From Trachelipus rathkii (taxonomy: Eukaryota; Arthropoda; Malacostraca; Isopoda; Trachelipodidae): a stretch of 62,500 nt of DNA. The notes beneath the pieces are model-generated. The model saw only the letters and a list, made by a program, of their open reading frames with translations, ran no database searches and was not told the origin of the DNA. Position numbers and translations under genes: made by a program. The DNA is taken from positions 1-62,500 of the forward strand of contig JABUQX010088529.1 in the NCBI GenBank assembly GCA_015478945.1, in the 5' to 3' direction. Below are positions 60,590 through 62,500 of this stretch, one piece after another (positions within the stretch are counted from its first letter, which is position 1; each line of letters opens with the position of its first letter).

Positions 60590-60765
60590 TTCTTTTCGCT
60601 GTAGCTATTTTATTTTTTTTGAGATAGTGAAATTTTTTTTTTTTTTTTTTACTTTCGCATAAAATTTTTGCCCAGGGATTCCAACAATGTATTCTTTCTT
60701 GTAAGCTACTTGCAGTTTTATCGAGATATGGATGATGATAGTGTGGCTTTTAAACCAATATATCA
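60590..60765 (-). repeat. right member of an inverted repeat pair
   Basis: Complement of much of 59560-59800, including AGAATACATTGTTGGAATCC and TGGGCAAAAATTTTATGCGA in minus sense, plus an internal T-run (60630-60651). Together the pair encloses the GC-rich insert and two (AT)n tracts. Confidence 0.7.
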
Positions 60766-60769
60766 CTAT

Positions 60770-60809
<40 letters not shown>

Positions 60810-60995
60810 CATATAGTTTCTACTAATAATATATATATATATAATATATATATATATATAGGTAGGTAAATTTAATTATATATATAGTATTAAATAATAT
60901 AAATATATATCTAATAATTTTAATAATTATATATATACAAATATATTATATATATATATATATATATTATTATATATATATATATATATACGAGT
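60766..60995. repeat. (AT)n tract
   Basis: TATATA runs, ending at ACGAGTGTATGAGTATACGT. Confidence 0.9.
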
Positions 60996-61784
60996 GTATG
61001 AGTATACGTGCGTATAATCAAGAGACCTACAACGAAATAAAATCTCCTATTTGTCCATGTTAGTATTTGATGTTTTTCCCAAAAAAATATCCTATTTGTT
61101 CATATTTAGTATTTGATGTTTTTCTCCCAAAATTCTGTGCATCAGTTTCTTTTACCATCCTAGTATGTGCAACAATAACAATTTTACGAACAAACTCAAT
61201 TTCTAATATTCGATTGTAACTAATATTTTTTTGTGGTTAATTAAAGAAAAAAATATTATAAAAACAAGGAAATATTTTGGAAAAAAAGAGATGAAAAGTT
61301 AAAATAATATTGATATAATTATTAAAGCGTTATCCTAAGCCTATTTTCAGGAACAGTGGTGATAAAATGAAGATTTTACCTGCTGCCGCGTCTGAATGCG
61401 CACTGGAACCTATAAGTCCTTCGCTGCAGATGCGACGCAAAAGAGTTTGAATTTCAATATTATCATGGTAACGCAGAAGAATAGAAGCTGTTATTTTATT
61501 GTGCATTGCTATGAAGAAAAAATTAATAAATATATATAATAATGATAAACTATTTACTTAAAAATATATAGATTAAAATAGACTAAATATAATTGTTCAA
61601 TCAAACAAAGTAATTCTGCAAATAAACACAAGCAACAATCAACATTTCTGCGTATATAGATTAACTAAAATGAAAATAGGTTGTTTCCTTACTGTTCACT
61701 TCTAAACATTAATTTCTCCACAATAAAACATAAAAGTTAGGGTAACGTAATGAAATTAAAAGGATTTAATTCGCTGGTTAATAA
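60996..61784. other. AT-rich unique sequence with one short direct repeat
   Basis: Positions 61041-61075 and 61088-61122 share CTATTTGT(C/T)CATRTTAGTATTTGATGTTTTTC as a tandem pair. Otherwise no gene or element is seen. Confidence 0.55.
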
Positions 61785-61811
61785 TAATATTTAATAATTA
61801 TAATAATAATA

Positions 61812-61879
<68 letters not shown>

Positions 61880-61896
61880 TAATAATAATAATAATA

Positions 61897-61934
<38 letters not shown>

Positions 61935-62060
61935 TAATAATAATAATAATATATAAATAATAATAATATAATATAATAAAATAATAATAATATAAATAAT
62001 AATAATAAGTACATAAAATAATAATAATATTATAATAATAATAAATAATATAAATAATTA
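61785..62060 (+). repeat. (AAT)n microsatellite
   Basis: Near-perfect (ATA/AAT)n over about 270 bp. The two minus-strand frames are tyrosine or isoleucine runs from the repeat. A second, weaker (AAT)n block lies at 62295-62415. Confidence 0.95.
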
Positions 62061-62500
62061 TAATACTCAGAATGAATTGAAGAATCAAATATGTTTAATA
62101 ACGAACATTTACATATACTGTGGTAATATTTACCTATTAAACTTATCCGAAAACTCGTTATAATCAATCACAATTTTAAGTTGGTAATAGGATTGAAATG
62201 GGTATAACTAAATTGCAACAACCATGGTCATGTCTTTGAGACGCGAAATATGGTTAAACTAAAATAAGTAATAAAGATTAATATTGGTTATAATAAACAA
62301 ATAATACAATAAATAAATAATAATAATAAATAATATAATCAATAATTTAATAATAATAATAATAGTAAATGATATTAATAAATATATCATATAATAAATA
62401 ATAATAATAATATACATAATCAATATATAATACTCGGTAACTAGCCATACTAATAAATCTTAATATTAATATATATATCACATAAGAATAATTCTTTAAT
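62061..62500. other. AT-rich end of the window, no gene seen
   Basis: Ordinary AT-rich sequence with a short (AAT)n block and TATATA runs. Nothing else is recognised. Confidence 0.5.

Noticed and set aside
61778..62088. Two overlapping minus-strand frames of 78 and 96 codons
   Set aside because: Tyrosine and isoleucine homopolymers read from the (AAT)n microsatellite in two frames.
1..62500. Bacterial-style operons, promoters, terminators or prophage
   Set aside because: Retroelements, tRNA-derived SINE, microsatellite load and lack of dense coding sequence all point to an animal genome. Bacterial signals would be meaningless here.

Overview
This is a eukaryotic genomic window dominated by repeats, with no intact protein-coding gene that I can defend. 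The best taxonomic guess is a decapod crustacean, perhaps a penaeid shrimp. Three things point that way: a Jockey-type LINE whose reverse transcriptase wording resembles decapod copies I know of, an extreme load of simple repeats ((AT)n, (ATT)n, (CT)n, (CA)n), and two copies of a 'TCGCCT-CTACGACACG' repeat. This is inference from memory of families; no search was run. Base quality looks uneven. Retroelement frames are broken every few tens of codons by single-base indels, and repeat copies differ mainly by indels, so part of the 'decay' may be unpolished long-read error.

Layout. 1-3480 is quiet AT-rich sequence with one 49-bp direct repeat. 3480-4600 holds two reverse-transcriptase remnants on the minus strand, followed by a GGTGGAGTCGGAGTC minisatellite and a tRNA-derived SINE (5113-5293, minus). 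5300-6830 contains a decayed minus-strand coding region of unknown identity. 6830-13430 is AT-rich and featureless. 13430-28860 is low-complexity A/T sequence, mostly (AT)n and (ATT)n, interrupted by an odd mixed-composition stretch (17880-21400). 30118-34213 is a repeat family: a direct tandem pair of about 1.38 kb units plus an inverted copy, carrying a 61-63 codon reading frame and alternating ~90-bp repeats with a palindromic core. 34240-34790 is a pyrimidine-rich tandem repeat.

35130-39330 has a small GC-richer repeat family on both sides of a degenerate Jockey-like LINE (36300-39037, plus) with endonuclease, reverse transcriptase and poly(A) tail. 39700-40355 is a four-copy ~165-bp tandem repeat whose single copies recur near 45.4, 45.7, 53.6 and 53.9 kb. 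43030-43970 is an RTE-like reverse transcriptase fragment. 44095-55325 is a very large inverted repeat: two colinear but diverged arms of about 5.2 kb around a unique spacer of about 0.78 kb. 55325-62500 is intergenic sequence with decapod-type repeats, many (AT)n tracts, a second inverted repeat pair flanking a GC-rich retro-like insert (59560-60760), and a final (AAT)n tract.

There is no operon or pathway to describe. The functional story is a repeat ecosystem. The SINE at 5.2 kb ends in the same 3' tail as the LINE at 39.0 kb, so the SINE family probably uses that LINE's machinery. The two structures most worth follow-up are the 11.2 kb palindrome, which could be a Foldback-like element or an assembly artefact, and the decayed minus-strand gene at 5.3-6.8 kb.
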